From: CAYUQT01 sp964446835 | GTDB lineage: Bacteria > Planctomycetota > Phycisphaerae > UBA1845 > JAFGLZ01 | Direction: 5' to 3' | Assembly (NCBI GenBank): GCA_964446835.1 | Contig: CAYUQT010000014.1 | Coordinates: 1 to 64,000, forward strand | DNA: 64,000 nucleotides | In this document: in pieces, positions 26,138 through 36,163 of the stretch | Layout of the letters: each line of letters opens with the position of its first letter | Numbering within the stretch: the first letter of the stretch is position 1 | The notes under the pieces: model-generated | What the model was told of the DNA's origin: nothing | Seen by the model: only the letters and a program-made list of their open reading frames with translations | Databases searched by the model: none | Position numbers and translations under genes: made by a program

Positions 26138-27535
26138 ATGGCTCAGTCGGATCTTTCACGTCGTGGCTTCATCGGTCAGGCGGCGGGCCTGGGTGTGGCC
26201 GGATTCACCGCCCCCTATATGATCACGTCAAATGCCCTGGGCGCGCAGGGACAACCGCCGGCGAGTGAGAAGCTCAGCTTGGGTTTTATCGGCGTGAACG
26301 GCCAGGGGATGTATTCGCTTGGCCAATGCCTGGCCCAGCCGGATGTGGTGGTCACGGCGATCTGCGACGTGCAGAAGGTGCATCGCGACCGGGCCCTGGC
26401 CACCGTCAAGGCGGCCAAGAACAAGGGTGAACCGAAGGAATATACGGATTTCCGCGAGGTTCTCGCACGAAAGGACATCGACGCCGTTGTCCTGGCCCCG
26501 CCGCCGCACTGGCACGCCCTTATGGGCATCATGGCCTGCGAGGCCGGCAAGGACTTCTATCTCGAGAAGCCCATGACGATGTATCCCGGTGAAACCCGCG
26601 CACTGCTCAACGCTGTTCGCCAACACAAGCGTATCACACAGATCGGCACGCAGATCCACGCCACCGACAACTATCGTCGCATCGTCGAGTATGTCCGCTC
26701 CGGCAAGCTCGGCAAGATCAACACGGTCCGAACGTTCAACATCCAGAACCAGGGCGTTGAGGGCGTCGGCAAGGCCAAGGAAGACGAGTGCAAGGTGCCC
26801 GAGGGCATGGACTGGGATCTCTGGATCGGTCCGGCCAAGATGCGGAAGTACAACCCGATCCTCGCGCGGAGTTCGTTCTGGCACTGCTCGTTCATGGATT
26901 ACAGCAACGGCTGGACTCCTGGGATGGCGCCTCACATCGTCGACCTGCCCGTCTGGGCCCTCGAACTTGGCTGTCCCCTCAGCGTCAGCGCCACCGGCGG
27001 CCGATTTACGATCGACGACGACGGCGACGCCTACGACAACCACGAGGTCCTCTGGTCGTATCCCAACCTGACCATGACCTGGATGAGTTCGCTCGTCAGC
27101 AGCTACGGCTGGGACTTCTTCGGCAAGGGCGGACGCAGCCGCCGATTGGGCACCTACTTCCACGGGGTCAACGGAACGCTCTACGGCGACTACGGTTCGT
27201 ACCACGTCATCCCCGACGGCGACAAGGACAACGAATTGTGGAAGACCGTCAAGGATCGCGTCGACACCGCCCCTCCACCCCAGAGCGTCGAGAAGAGCAA
27301 GGGACACCATCGCGAATGGCTCGATGGCATCAAGACCCGCACGCAGCCCCTGTGCCACGTCGGCTACCACGCCAACGTGGATATTGCGATCAATTCGTCG
27401 GTGCTGGCGATGAAACTCGGCCGAACGATCCGGTTCGATCCGGCCACGATGAAGATCGTCGGAGACCCCGAGGCTGAGAAGGCCTCGATTCCCGTCTATC
27501 GCGACCCGTGGAAGTTCCCCGAGAAGTACCTGTAA
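26138..27535 (+). CDS. Tat-exported Gfo/Idh/MocA oxidoreductase (1)
   Basis: A 465-residue NAD(P)-dependent oxidoreductase with a twin-arginine signal (DLSRRGFIGQAAG). The Rossmann part begins LSLGFIGVNGQGMYS, followed by VVTAICDVQ, DIDAVVLAPPPHWHALM and the EKP of KDFYLEKPMTMYPGE. The C-terminal alpha/beta domain holds MDYSNGWTPGMAPHIVDLPVWAL. The start is the ATG at 26138, nine bases after AGGAGG; an upstream in-frame ATG at 26129 overlaps that site. Such proteins act on sugars or sugar derivatives; the substrate is unknown. The gene is followed by a strong terminator shared with the convergent paralogue. Confidence 0.88.
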   Translation: MAQSDLSRRGFIGQAAGLGVAGFTAPYMITSNALGAQGQPPASEKLSLGFIGVNGQGMYSLGQCLAQPDVVVTAICDVQKVHRDRALATVKAAKNKGEPKEYTDFREVLARKDIDAVVLAPPPHWHALMGIMACEAGKDFYLEKPMTMYPGETRALLNAVRQHKRITQIGTQIHATDNYRRIVEYVRSGKLGKINTVRTFNIQNQGVEGVGKAKEDECKVPEGMDWDLWIGPAKMRKYNPILARSSFWHCSFMDYSNGWTPGMAPHIVDLPVWALELGCPLSVSATGGRFTIDDDGDAYDNHEVLWSYPNLTMTWMSSLVSSYGWDFFGKGGRSRRLGTYFHGVNGTLYGDYGSYHVIPDGDKDNELWKTVKDRVDTAPPPQSVEKSKGHHREWLDGIKTRTQPLCHVGYHANVDIAINSSVLAMKLGRTIRFDPATMKIVGDPEAEKASIPVYRDPWKFPEKYL

Positions 27536-27564
27536 CCCCGAAGGGGAACCCGACCATAGAACCG

Positions 27565-27605
27565 AAAAGGGCCGGCCTCGACCTGGATCGAGTACCGGCC
27601 CTTTT
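27565..27605. terminator. Strong bidirectional terminator
   Basis: AAAAGGGCCGG (27565-27575) pairs perfectly with CCGGCCCTTTT (27595-27605). The A/U ends supply U tracts in both directions, and the hairpin sits between two convergent oxidoreductase genes ending at 27535 and 27649. It should end both transcripts. Confidence 0.85.
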
Positions 27606-27648
27606 CTTGTTCAAGACCACCGATTTGAGTCTGTTGTCTGTGCCTCGA

Positions 27649-28956
27649 CTACAGCAGTTTCGTCTGCCCCGGGATGTACGTGGCATACCGGCCATCCGCC
27701 CCCGGCTTCACCGGTGGCTCCATGTCGTCCTTGCAATCCTCGGGCTTCGGCAGGAAGCAGAAGTCGCTCTTAGACACCTCCTCCCAAGTCACCTCCTTGC
27801 CCGTATAGCAACTGATCTGTCCCATGATGCAGGCCAGCGTGCTGTTGGCCATGTGGTAGCCGCTGTTGATGGGGTTGCCTGCGCGAATCGAATCCAGCAA
27901 GGCCTTGATCTCCGCGTCGTAGGGATTCGAGTTGTCATCCGATTTCCACTTCGTCTCGCCTTCAATCCGGCTGGCCACGGGATATGCACGTCCCTTCGTA
28001 CCCAGAACGATGCTTGAGCACTCGTCGTAGCACCCGGTGGTGGTGCGGCAGAAGGCGTACAGTTTGACGCCGTTGGCGAAGTCATAGACGACCGAGTGGT
28101 GGTCAAAGACGTTGCCGTAGATGCCATCGAACATCGCTGACCGCCCGGCCAAACCGTGACACTTCACAGGCGTCTGGTCCCGCATTGCCCACAGCGAACG
28201 GTCGATGTTGTGGACGAGCGATTGCGGTACGTCGTCGCCGCTCAGCCAGGTGAAGTGGTATTGGGTACTGCACTGGAACTGAAGCTCCGTCAGGCCCGGC
28301 GCCCGGGCTACGACCCCATAGGGACCCCGGAGGAAGTTCTCCTCGATCGCCACGATGTCACCGATAGCCCCGTCGTGGACCCGTTTCATCGTCTCCTGTA
28401 TCCCTTTGTGGAAGCGGCTTTGAAGACCGGAGACCAGGCTGAGCTTCTTCTGCTTGGCCAGTTCACACGCCGCGTTGAGCATCTTGATACCCAGCGGATC
28501 AATCGCGTGCGGCTTCTCGACGAAGACGTGTTTGCCTGCCTCTACAGCCGTCTTCACGTGAAGTGGATGGAACTTGGCCGCATTGGCGATCAGAACGACG
28601 TCCACGCTCTCGATCACCTTGCGATAACCGTCGAAACCGGTAAAGCACCGATCGTCGGAAACGTCTACCTGATCGGGCTTGAGCTTCTTGAGATGCTCCC
28701 GTTTGGACTTGATGCGGTCCATGAAAATATCACAAAGGGCCACGATGCGAACACCGCGGTCGACGCTCAAGGCGTTGGCGGCTGCCCCGGCGCCGCGGCC
28801 GCCGCAACCGATGACGCCGATCTTGATCGTGTCGCTGCCCGCCGCGTGCACGCCCACGTTCATCGCCAGGGTTCCCAGGGCCGCACCTGCCGCCGAGGTC
28901 TTCAGAAACTCACGCCGAGACGTCTTTCCCGATGAGGATGATTCGATCGCCTTCAT
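27649..28956 (-). CDS. Tat-exported Gfo/Idh/MocA oxidoreductase (2)
   Basis: A 435-residue paralogue of the gene at 26138. A twin-arginine signal SRREFLKTSAAG is followed by IKIGVIGCGGRGAGAAANAL (nucleotide-binding loop), VRIVALCDIF, VDVVLIANAAKFHPLHV and HVFVEKPHAIDP with the catalytic-region Lys. The C-terminal domain contains SLVHNIDRSLWAM. The two copies differ enough to have different substrates. The start is the ATG at 28956, preceded by CAGGAGA; an ATG six bases upstream lies too close to that site. A good promoter lies at 29010-29037. Confidence 0.88.
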   Translation of the reverse strand: MKAIESSSSGKTSRREFLKTSAAGAALGTLAMNVGVHAAGSDTIKIGVIGCGGRGAGAAANALSVDRGVRIVALCDIFMDRIKSKREHLKKLKPDQVDVSDDRCFTGFDGYRKVIESVDVVLIANAAKFHPLHVKTAVEAGKHVFVEKPHAIDPLGIKMLNAACELAKQKKLSLVSGLQSRFHKGIQETMKRVHDGAIGDIVAIEENFLRGPYGVVARAPGLTELQFQCSTQYHFTWLSGDDVPQSLVHNIDRSLWAMRDQTPVKCHGLAGRSAMFDGIYGNVFDHHSVVYDFANGVKLYAFCRTTTGCYDECSSIVLGTKGRAYPVASRIEGETKWKSDDNSNPYDAEIKALLDSIRAGNPINSGYHMANSTLACIMGQISCYTGKEVTWEEVSKSDFCFLPKPEDCKDDMEPPVKPGADGRYATYIPGQTKLL

Positions 28957-29009
28957 AAGCATTCTCCTGAGTGTGAGAGGATGTTGCAGTCTGAACAGAA
29001 GCCGGCGCG

Positions 29010-29037
29010 AGTATAGTTGCCACCTCTCCCATGTCAA
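29010..29037 (-). promoter_or_regulatory. Sigma-70-like promoter of the Gfo/Idh/MocA gene
   Basis: On the minus strand: perfect TTGACA (29032-29037), a 16-bp spacer and TATACT (29010-29015), five of six matching the -10 consensus. The expected transcript start is about 47 bases before the oxidoreductase start codon at 28956. One of the clearest promoters in the window. Confidence 0.7.
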
Positions 29038-29113
29038 CCTGCCGGGCACGACCGCCGGAGCCACGGCACCGACGGAAGCAGAGAACCGAAGAGTCTTCGA
29101 CAGAGACTGCGTG

Positions 29114-32100
29114 TCAGTACTGACAGATCACCTGCTGATGCCCCTTCGCCTGCTTGAGGACCACGGTTTCCCGATCCATCCGGACCTCGACGCCGTTTGC
29201 GGTGACCCTCCTCGGCGGTGTCCGCTTGGGATGACGCACCACGAGGCGCAACTCAACGGGCGAATCGCCCCCAGGCGGATCGACGTCGATCGTAACCGTG
29301 CTCTCAGTGGCCTGCGTGCGGAGGGCCATCTTGCCGTAGCAGGTGGGGGCGTCCGCCACGACAATCGACTGCCCCGGCTCAAACCAGCGGCGCGGACATC
29401 CACGCAATAGCCAGAGCACGCCGGCGTCCTGCTCGTCGATCACCATCCGCCGAAGCATGTCGATCAGGCGGCCGTTGCCCGACGCGTTCGGCTGAAATGG
29501 CGAGTAGTTCGCCATGCTCACGTGGATGCGCTCCACCGTCTGATAGCAATCCTGCGACAGGCCGTAGGCCAGGTTCGAGTAGAGAATCAGCAAGGCCTTC
29601 TCGATCTCGCCCCGCGCCAGCAGATTCTGGAAATAGCCTCGCTCGGAGCTGTTGACGTACCAGAAGGGATTTCGCTTACCCAGTTCCTTGGGTTCATCCA
29701 TCCGATTCGTCAGGCCCATCAGCGTGCCCCAGGTCCGCTCGAGATACGCAAACATGGCCTCAAACCGCGGGTCGGTTCTGGCGTCGAGCAGTCCTGTGGC
29801 GAACATGCAGGCCGGTCCGTCTGCCCACCAGAGCCCGCCTTCTTCGCCCTTCTGGGTGGCCACCAGATTCGGGACGAACAGCAGGCCCGTACCGGCATCG
29901 ACATATTGCGCGCGGCGAACGGCTTCGAGGATGCACGCGCGGTATTCATCGGCTTCCCGCGTCAGACGTTCGGCGTCGGGCAATCGGGCATCGCGAAACG
30001 CTGCGGCCATCTCGGCCATACCCGTCCACGTGAACGTGTCCGAGAAGAAGAAGTAGTGCCATCCCTCCCAGTCGTGGACACGTCCCTTCGGAAGCAGGCC
30101 GTAATAGGCGACCTTCTCGCCCGCATCCGTGAACCGCCGCGTCCGGGCGCGCTCGCCCTGGATCCAATCCCACGCGGCCAGCATGCTCGGTGCGTTCTGC
30201 CTGAGCCATGCCGCATCCCGCGAGTAGCGGAACTTTGCGGCCATCGCCCACAGTACCGAACCCGTCTCGTTCGTCCACCGCAGCAGGAAGTTGCCTGTGT
30301 AGCAGCCGTAGGCGGACTTCGTCTCGCCCTCGGGCTTGCGTCCCGGCTCGGCGTACGGGCCCACGCCCGTCTGACGCTCGGTGAAGAAGCGAAGCGTCGG
30401 TTCGAGCTCACGATGGTAGCCCACCGAACACAGCGGAACGATCATGTGCGCGCATTCCCAAGGCCACACCCCTTCCCACATCGGCGACTGGAACGGCTCA
30501 TGCCATGGCCGGTCGGGGTTCTTCCGGAGATTGTTCAGGCAGGACAGGATCACATGCCGGTAGACGTCGTTGAGCCGCGGTTCGGGCGTGGTCAGCTTCA
30601 TGCCGGGCTCGAGCCCCTTGTCCCAATAGGCCTCGGTGCGGGCCAGCGCCGCATCGAACGTGATCTGACGCATCCATCCGACGTCCGTTACGGCCAGAGG
30701 TTCGCAGGATGCGGCGATCACGAGATCGAGGTTGCACGTTTCGCCCTGCTTCAGTTCGAGCTCGAAACGCACGACGTTTCGAAGCACCTCGGGAAACAGG
30801 GGGTCCTTCGTTCGTGTGGCGAATTCAGCCAGAGGCTCGACCTTTGCCGAGACATCGCTTCGATAGGTCAGCAGGGGCCTGTCGCCCAACATCACGGAGT
30901 CGCGATCCACTGTGACGCCCAGGGGAGGTTCCAACCACCGAGAGGCCGATGCAAGAAAGGCCTGATAGTTGGTGTTCTGCGTCCCGTGCATCCGCCCGAT
31001 CAACAGATAGAGGGGTATGCGACGCGGTTCGCCGGCCGTGTTGCGCAGCGCCATCCGGACCACGACCACCTGCGGCTCTCGGCCGGTGATCGTTTCGTCG
31101 TTCTTCGGCAGGATCGCCAGGGCCGTCTGGCGAACCTCGCATGATTCCGCCGTCCACCGGCCTTCCACAATGGGCTGATACCCTCGGTGCAGCTTGCGTT
31201 CGATGCGATACATATCCGGAAGCTGGAACGGCTCACCGCAGGCGAAGCCTACGCCACAGGCTTCATTGGCCCGACCTAACGCGATGGACATATCCGGGTG
31301 GGCAAAGACGACGTCGGAGTAGTATCTGGCCTCGATGGGCATACGCTGCGTCATGGGCGCGGCCATCCCGACCAAATCGTCCCATCGGACCTCGACGTGC
31401 TGCTCGGCCACACCATCGAGGGTGGGGGCTTTCAGCAGCCGTTCCCAGGCTTGCTCGTAGGCCGGCCTGGCCTTCTCGCGCGACTGGTTGTCGCGTTGAA
31501 TGGCTTTTTCGTCTTCGCGTGCCCCCTGACGCACCATGTCGAAGCCCGGCACATCAATCGTCGTCGACAGCTTCAGGTCGTCGATGGCGGCGTCGGCCTC
31601 GTGGCCGTCCATAACGCCCATCCATCGCGTCACGCACGGCAGCGAGCCCACATGGAAGACCTTCTGCCGGCTCGGCATGGATTCCCCTGTGTGGATACGG
31701 TGCCGTAGCACGCCGTCGATGTACAGGGCGCGGCACCGGGCGGCCTGGTCCCAGCACACGACGATGTGATGCCACTGGCCGGCACGCCAATCCACCGGTG
31801 CTGCCAGCCCCCCCAGCGCCCCGTCGCCGCCGAAGTACACGACCCCTTGGCCGTCCTTCCCCAGAAAGCCCAGGACGGTTCGACTTCCGCCGCCGGTGGC
31901 ATTGTCGACTCCCCAGAAGAAGCGATCGCCGAAGGCATTCACGCTGTCCCAATTCGGGCGCACCCACAGGTCCAGCGTCCCGCGCTTGGGATCCAGGTGT
32001 TTCTCCGTGGGATACGTCAGCACCGTCCCTTTGACAAACTCCGCTACCTGGCCGGTTCGCCCCATAAGGAAACGAACCCCCGTATTGGTGACAGGGCTCA

Positions 32101-32212
32101 CTCCCCCTTCCGCCGTCACCCCTTGCTCGAACGAGAGCCGGAACGACGCCGCAGTGCCGCGCTCCACAGCGCCACCGATCAGGACGGTCAACACGGTCGT
32201 GAGAACGTTCAT
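29114..32212 (-). CDS. Large exported LamG and six-hairpin glycosidase-like protein
   Basis: A 1032-residue secreted protein. After the signal peptide (about residues 1-22), residues about 35-230 form a LamG/concanavalin-like domain (GTLDLWVRPNW, WHHIVVCWDQ, LYIDGVLRH). The rest is rich in aromatic helical segments (NDVYRHVILSCLNNLRKNP, WPWECAHMIVP, FFFSDTFTWTGMAEMAAAFRDA), typical of alpha/alpha-barrel six-hairpin glycosidases. I cannot name a GH family. It likely degrades a plant or algal polysaccharide. The ATG at 32212 follows AAGGAG. The gene is transcribed away from the DUF4160 gene and towards the Gfo/Idh/MocA pair. Confidence 0.75.
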   Translation of the reverse strand: MNVLTTVLTVLIGGAVERGTAASFRLSFEQGVTAEGGVSPVTNTGVRFLMGRTGQVAEFVKGTVLTYPTEKHLDPKRGTLDLWVRPNWDSVNAFGDRFFWGVDNATGGGSRTVLGFLGKDGQGVVYFGGDGALGGLAAPVDWRAGQWHHIVVCWDQAARCRALYIDGVLRHRIHTGESMPSRQKVFHVGSLPCVTRWMGVMDGHEADAAIDDLKLSTTIDVPGFDMVRQGAREDEKAIQRDNQSREKARPAYEQAWERLLKAPTLDGVAEQHVEVRWDDLVGMAAPMTQRMPIEARYYSDVVFAHPDMSIALGRANEACGVGFACGEPFQLPDMYRIERKLHRGYQPIVEGRWTAESCEVRQTALAILPKNDETITGREPQVVVVRMALRNTAGEPRRIPLYLLIGRMHGTQNTNYQAFLASASRWLEPPLGVTVDRDSVMLGDRPLLTYRSDVSAKVEPLAEFATRTKDPLFPEVLRNVVRFELELKQGETCNLDLVIAASCEPLAVTDVGWMRQITFDAALARTEAYWDKGLEPGMKLTTPEPRLNDVYRHVILSCLNNLRKNPDRPWHEPFQSPMWEGVWPWECAHMIVPLCSVGYHRELEPTLRFFTERQTGVGPYAEPGRKPEGETKSAYGCYTGNFLLRWTNETGSVLWAMAAKFRYSRDAAWLRQNAPSMLAAWDWIQGERARTRRFTDAGEKVAYYGLLPKGRVHDWEGWHYFFFSDTFTWTGMAEMAAAFRDARLPDAERLTREADEYRACILEAVRRAQYVDAGTGLLFVPNLVATQKGEEGGLWWADGPACMFATGLLDARTDPRFEAMFAYLERTWGTLMGLTNRMDEPKELGKRNPFWYVNSSERGYFQNLLARGEIEKALLILYSNLAYGLSQDCYQTVERIHVSMANYSPFQPNASGNGRLIDMLRRMVIDEQDAGVLWLLRGCPRRWFEPGQSIVVADAPTCYGKMALRTQATESTVTIDVDPPGGDSPVELRLVVRHPKRTPPRRVTANGVEVRMDRETVVLKQAKGHQQVICQY

Positions 32213-32433
32213 ACGACTACTCCTTGGCCCGATAGAGTGGAATGGTAAGCAGTCGAGCAACCAATGCTGTCGTTTGCGCCTGCCAGGTCATTGCGTCAAA
32301 GGTATCCGATCATCCCGGGGCGACGTCAAGGCGCAACACCAGCGTGTCAGCTCGACCTGCTTGCGCCGAGATCGGCACGACAACAGGCAAGATCAGAACC
32401 ACAGCAGATGACGGGGCCACGGCGTCCCAGATG

Positions 32434-32442
32434 TGGTACAAT
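32434..32442 (+). promoter_or_regulatory. Extended -10 promoter candidate for the DUF4160/DUF2442 pair
   Basis: TGG followed by TACAAT (32437-32442) fits an extended -10 element. No clear -35 box precedes it. It would start transcription about 35 bases before the ATG at 32483. Confidence 0.35.
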
Positions 32443-32482
32443 CGTTCTCAAAGGGCGCCTAACGAGGAAAGCGAGACGGTAG

Positions 32483-32719
32483 ATGCCGACGGTGCTGAGG
32501 ATTGGGCCTTACAGGCTCTTCTTCGCCTCGAGTGATTACTCAGAGCCCCCTCATGTTCATGTGAGACGTGAGAATATGGTTGCCAAGTTCTGGTTGAATC
32601 CGGTTGTTCTGCAAAATGCAGGAGGATTCACTCGGCCGGAATTGAACTACATGGCGGCACTGGTCCAGGACAATCAAGCGTTCTTGCTGGAGCACTGGCA
32701 TGAGTTCTTCGGTCACTGA
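32483..32719 (+). CDS. DUF4160 protein of a toxin-antitoxin-like pair
   Basis: A 78-residue DUF4160 protein. The family signature is plain: MPTVLRIGPYRLFF at the start, EPPHVHVRRENMVAKFWL in the middle and EHWHEFFG at the end. DUF4160 genes are nearly always followed by DUF2442 genes and behave like type II toxin-antitoxin modules, though the toxin activity has not been proved as far as I know. Here the 3' end overlaps the next gene by 20 bases, as expected for a coupled pair. Confidence 0.85.
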   Translation: MPTVLRIGPYRLFFASSDYSEPPHVHVRRENMVAKFWLNPVVLQNAGGFTRPELNYMAALVQDNQAFLLEHWHEFFGH

Positions 32720-33005
32720 GATGCAGGAGGCGCGGGCCCAACGGGTTTCTGTCGGCGAAGACTCGTTGACGGTGGATCTACTGGATGGCCGCACTATTAT
32801 TGTGCCATTGGTATGGTATCCACGCCTGTGGCACGGCACGCCACAGGAACGCGGCCGCTTCGAGATCATCGGCGATGGATCGCTGATTCACTGGCCTGAC
32901 CTGGACGAAGACCTGAGTATCGCCGGCCTCCTGGCAGGACGTCGCTCAGGAGAAAGCCAGGAGTCGTTGGCGCGATGGCTCGATGCACGACGGGTGCATT
33001 CCTGA
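32700..33005 (+). CDS. DUF2442 protein, partner of DUF4160
   Basis: A 101-residue DUF2442 protein. Typical features are DSLTVDLLDGRTIIVPLVWYPRLWHGTPQERGRFEII (seen as LDGRTIIVPLVWYPRL and GTPQERGRFE) and IHWPDLDEDLSIAGLLAG. It overlaps the DUF4160 gene and would be the antitoxin-like or regulatory half. The C-terminal 20 residues are basic. The pair lies between two large glycosidase genes transcribed on the other strand, consistent with horizontal insertion. Confidence 0.85.
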   Translation: MSSSVTEMQEARAQRVSVGEDSLTVDLLDGRTIIVPLVWYPRLWHGTPQERGRFEIIGDGSLIHWPDLDEDLSIAGLLAGRRSGESQESLARWLDARRVHS

Positions 33006-33190
33006 TCTGCTTGAAGGGGGACGCGGTTGGTTGCTCCGGCATGAAGTCCTGACAGGATCGCCGTCACCGTAAGGCCGCACGATAGTCTGTCTCGCGCCTG
33101 GCCTGCCTGATTGACACGCTGCCGTGGCCTTCTGGGACGGCGGTGGCACCGAGCAAAGCCGCCGGTATCATCTCCAGAACCTGCCTGCCT

Positions 33191-36025
33191 CTACTCCTTA
33201 TCCCCGTTGAGCGGTTTGCATGGCACCCGAGTCATGAACGCCGGACTCCGGACGTAGTCGATCATCGCATCCAGCAGGTACGCTCCCTCCGGCGTGTCGG
33301 CCAGCAGGTCGACCCCCCGCGTGATCAGCAGCCTCTGCCCCTCCTTATCCGTCTTCTGGCAGACATACGCGAAGTACTGCTGTTGCCCTTCGCCCACTGC
33401 GACGTAGTCGAACTGACCGAACTTCGGATCGATCGGCAGAGCGATCCCCTCTTTGATGAGCCTGAACCACAAAGGCGACAACCGCCCGTCGTGCGGAAAA
33501 TCGCCAAACACCGGATGATCGGCAAAGACCGTGCCGATCTGATTCCCCAACCACCACCAGCCCAGTGTAACGTTGGGTTTGCCTTCGGCCGGCCCGATCA
33601 TCAAACCACGTTTCCCCTTTCGAGCTGATTCGATCAACGCAGGATGATCCCAGGAACCGATAACGAGCCCGGCCGCCTCTGCCTCGGCCGTACCGGCCTT
33701 GGCGATGCCCGGATACCGTTTCGAGAGTACCTTGAGGAGGTCCTCCGTTGCCGCAATTCCCTTGCCCTTCATAGTGGTACGCTTGGGAAAGAACCAGAAA
33801 TCCCAGGAATTCGAAATGCCGGTCTCGCCGAGGGTCACCTCGAAAACGGCATGCACAGGCTTCTTGAGTTCGGGAACCTTGAATTCACACGTCCCAAGCG
33901 ACCGTACGTCGCCGGGGGCGATGTCACATGGCGGGAGCGAACCGGTCGCCAACGTGTCCGCTGCCGTCTTGAGTTTCCAGGCGATCGACTTCCGCTTCAG
34001 CGTTTCGGCATCGAAGTGTGAGACCCACAGGACCACCCTGCACTTGTCGCCCGAGACCGCGATCATGCTGGCGGGCTCGGCCGTCGCAAGAATGGCCGTA
34101 GGCCCGTTGAATCGGCGGAACCGCTCGACGGTCAGTCCGCCCGGCTTCTTCTCCCAGAAGGCATTCAGATAGCCCTGGCCCGTGTACGTGCCGTTCTGCG
34201 GCACCATGACGTCGACGATCGTCCAATACGAATAGCCGTCGCAGGCCGGATCACGCCTCGCCTGCTCGAGCCCGTTCTTCTGGTAGTACCCCTGCAGTGC
34301 GTGTGCGGCGTTGAGGCAGGCATCGCCCCAGGTGCGGTCGAGGCCGGCCGCACGGAGCGACGTCTCGTAGTCCTCAAGGCTTCGTGGCGACGGAATCGCG
34401 CCGGTGAATTTCGGGGCGATGCGCGGGTCCATCTTGATTCCGAGGTTCAGATACTCATGGGCAACAAACGGACGCCCCAGCCCCTCATACGCACCCGGTT
34501 TCCACGGTATGATCGACGATGTGAGGCCGTAGCCATTGGGCGTCGTGTAGTCCGAGTTCTCCTTCGTATTGCAGCCGCCATCCTGGTGCTGAAAGATGCG
34601 GTCGGGGTCCGTCCGCTTGGCCCACTGATAGACCTCCTTGTCTATTGGACTGCCCAGGTGCCCTTCGTTTCCCGTCGAATACGACGCGAAGGAGACATGG
34701 CGGCGGTAGTGCCGGTACAGCTCCTGGATGTCACGAAGCGGATCGAATTCGAAGCCCTCGGTCGTGATGTCGTGGTAGTACGGCATCTCGGGTTGGATCA
34801 TGATGCCGACTTCATCGGCGGCTTCGAAGAACTCCGGGATCTCGCAGTGCGTGTGATGTCTGACGTAGTTGAAGCCGGCCTTGCGGGCAATCGTCAGATG
34901 TTTGACGTGTTCCGTCCGATCCGCCGGCGAGACGAACGTCATTGGATAGATGTAGTCGTCGCCGAAACCGCGGAGGAAATAGGGCCTGCCGTTCAGATAG
35001 AACCGGTCGCCGCGGACTTCGAGTTTTCGTACACCGAATCGCTCACTCCAACCGTGAATTGGGTTTCCACCGGAGATCAGCGTCACGTCGGCCACGTAGA
35101 GGTTTGGTGTCTCTGGCGTCCAGGGCCGAAACTCCGTCAGCGGCACCGTGCACACAACATCCGCGTTGCCGTCCTTGTCGAGCGCAACCGCCTGCTCGCC
35201 TGATCCGGCCGGTGTGCCGTCGAGCGTCTTGATGGCGACCTTCAGCGCAAGATTGCCCGGCGCGCTCCCACCGACGTGGCGAACGCTCACGTTCACCATC
35301 GCCGCTTTTCGGTCGATGTCGCCGCGCACCCAGACATCATCGAGTCGCGTCGTGGGCGTGGCCTCCAGTTCGATGTCCCGATAGAACCCGCCAAACCGGT
35401 GAGAGGCCGCCATGCAACCCTTGCGACTGGGGGTGTCGTTGCGAACGGTGGCCACGATCTGGGCCGCCTGGCCCGGCTTCACGAAATCAGTGACGTCGTA
35501 CTTGTATGAACCGCAGTAGGTGTTGATATGGGCGACGCGCTGTTGGTTCACCCAGAACCATGCCTCCGTCCGAACCCCTCCGACCTTCAGCCAGATGCGT
35601 TTCCCCTCCCAGTTCTTCGGGATGTCGACGGAACGTCGATAGCGCACGGTTCCCATGTAGACGTGCTTGAGCGGTCTGGGCAGGCAGTCGAACGGCAGAG
35701 GCCACTCGCAGCTCATCCCGGGCTCACCGACCCCCTGCGCCTCCCAGCACCCGGGAACCTGGATCTTGCGAAGGCCGGTCCATGCGGGCTCATTCCAGCC
35801 GGGCCCCTTGCCCATCCGATGCCGCCCCATCAATCGCGGGTCCGTCACAAAGTCCCATTCGCCGCGCAGCGAAATCACCTGCTGAAGCGGCGAAACCGTG
35901 GCCGGATTCACCACCGCCGGCGACGCAGGCCGCAAACCCCAATGATCGATGATCTCGCCCAATAGCGGTGTTTCGGCGACGAGCATGGAAACGATGAGCA
36001 GTGCGTAATTCAAGCGGCGATTCAT
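33191..36025 (-). CDS. Exported glycoside hydrolase family 2 protein
   Basis: A 944-residue GH2-type enzyme (beta-galactosidase, beta-mannosidase or glucuronidase class). After the signal peptide (about residues 1-23) come a jelly-roll sugar-binding domain (about 45-210; ISLRGEWDF), an Ig-like domain (about 220-320), and a TIM barrel. In the barrel, YSTGNEG carries the acid/base Glu and PFVAHEYLN the likely nucleophile Glu. A C-terminal 200-residue region with no name follows. CGCAGGAGG precedes the ATG at 36025. It is the last gene of a minus-strand run with the amidohydrolase and M20 peptidase, 138 bases downstream of the former. Substrate unknown. Confidence 0.85.
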   Translation of the reverse strand: MNRRLNYALLIVSMLVAETPLLGEIIDHWGLRPASPAVVNPATVSPLQQVISLRGEWDFVTDPRLMGRHRMGKGPGWNEPAWTGLRKIQVPGCWEAQGVGEPGMSCEWPLPFDCLPRPLKHVYMGTVRYRRSVDIPKNWEGKRIWLKVGGVRTEAWFWVNQQRVAHINTYCGSYKYDVTDFVKPGQAAQIVATVRNDTPSRKGCMAASHRFGGFYRDIELEATPTTRLDDVWVRGDIDRKAAMVNVSVRHVGGSAPGNLALKVAIKTLDGTPAGSGEQAVALDKDGNADVVCTVPLTEFRPWTPETPNLYVADVTLISGGNPIHGWSERFGVRKLEVRGDRFYLNGRPYFLRGFGDDYIYPMTFVSPADRTEHVKHLTIARKAGFNYVRHHTHCEIPEFFEAADEVGIMIQPEMPYYHDITTEGFEFDPLRDIQELYRHYRRHVSFASYSTGNEGHLGSPIDKEVYQWAKRTDPDRIFQHQDGGCNTKENSDYTTPNGYGLTSSIIPWKPGAYEGLGRPFVAHEYLNLGIKMDPRIAPKFTGAIPSPRSLEDYETSLRAAGLDRTWGDACLNAAHALQGYYQKNGLEQARRDPACDGYSYWTIVDVMVPQNGTYTGQGYLNAFWEKKPGGLTVERFRRFNGPTAILATAEPASMIAVSGDKCRVVLWVSHFDAETLKRKSIAWKLKTAADTLATGSLPPCDIAPGDVRSLGTCEFKVPELKKPVHAVFEVTLGETGISNSWDFWFFPKRTTMKGKGIAATEDLLKVLSKRYPGIAKAGTAEAEAAGLVIGSWDHPALIESARKGKRGLMIGPAEGKPNVTLGWWWLGNQIGTVFADHPVFGDFPHDGRLSPLWFRLIKEGIALPIDPKFGQFDYVAVGEGQQQYFAYVCQKTDKEGQRLLITRGVDLLADTPEGAYLLDAMIDYVRSPAFMTRVPCKPLNGDKE

Positions 36026-36163
36026 CAGCGTCCTCCTGCGATTCGGCGAGAACACCACCGGCACAAACCACGAAGGCAAGAATCCCATGCAACGGCCAAT
36101 GTTCGGCACTTGCTGCCGTATCCGCGAAAGGAGGGTCGGTCGTCCGGGGCGCTTGCCGGAACC

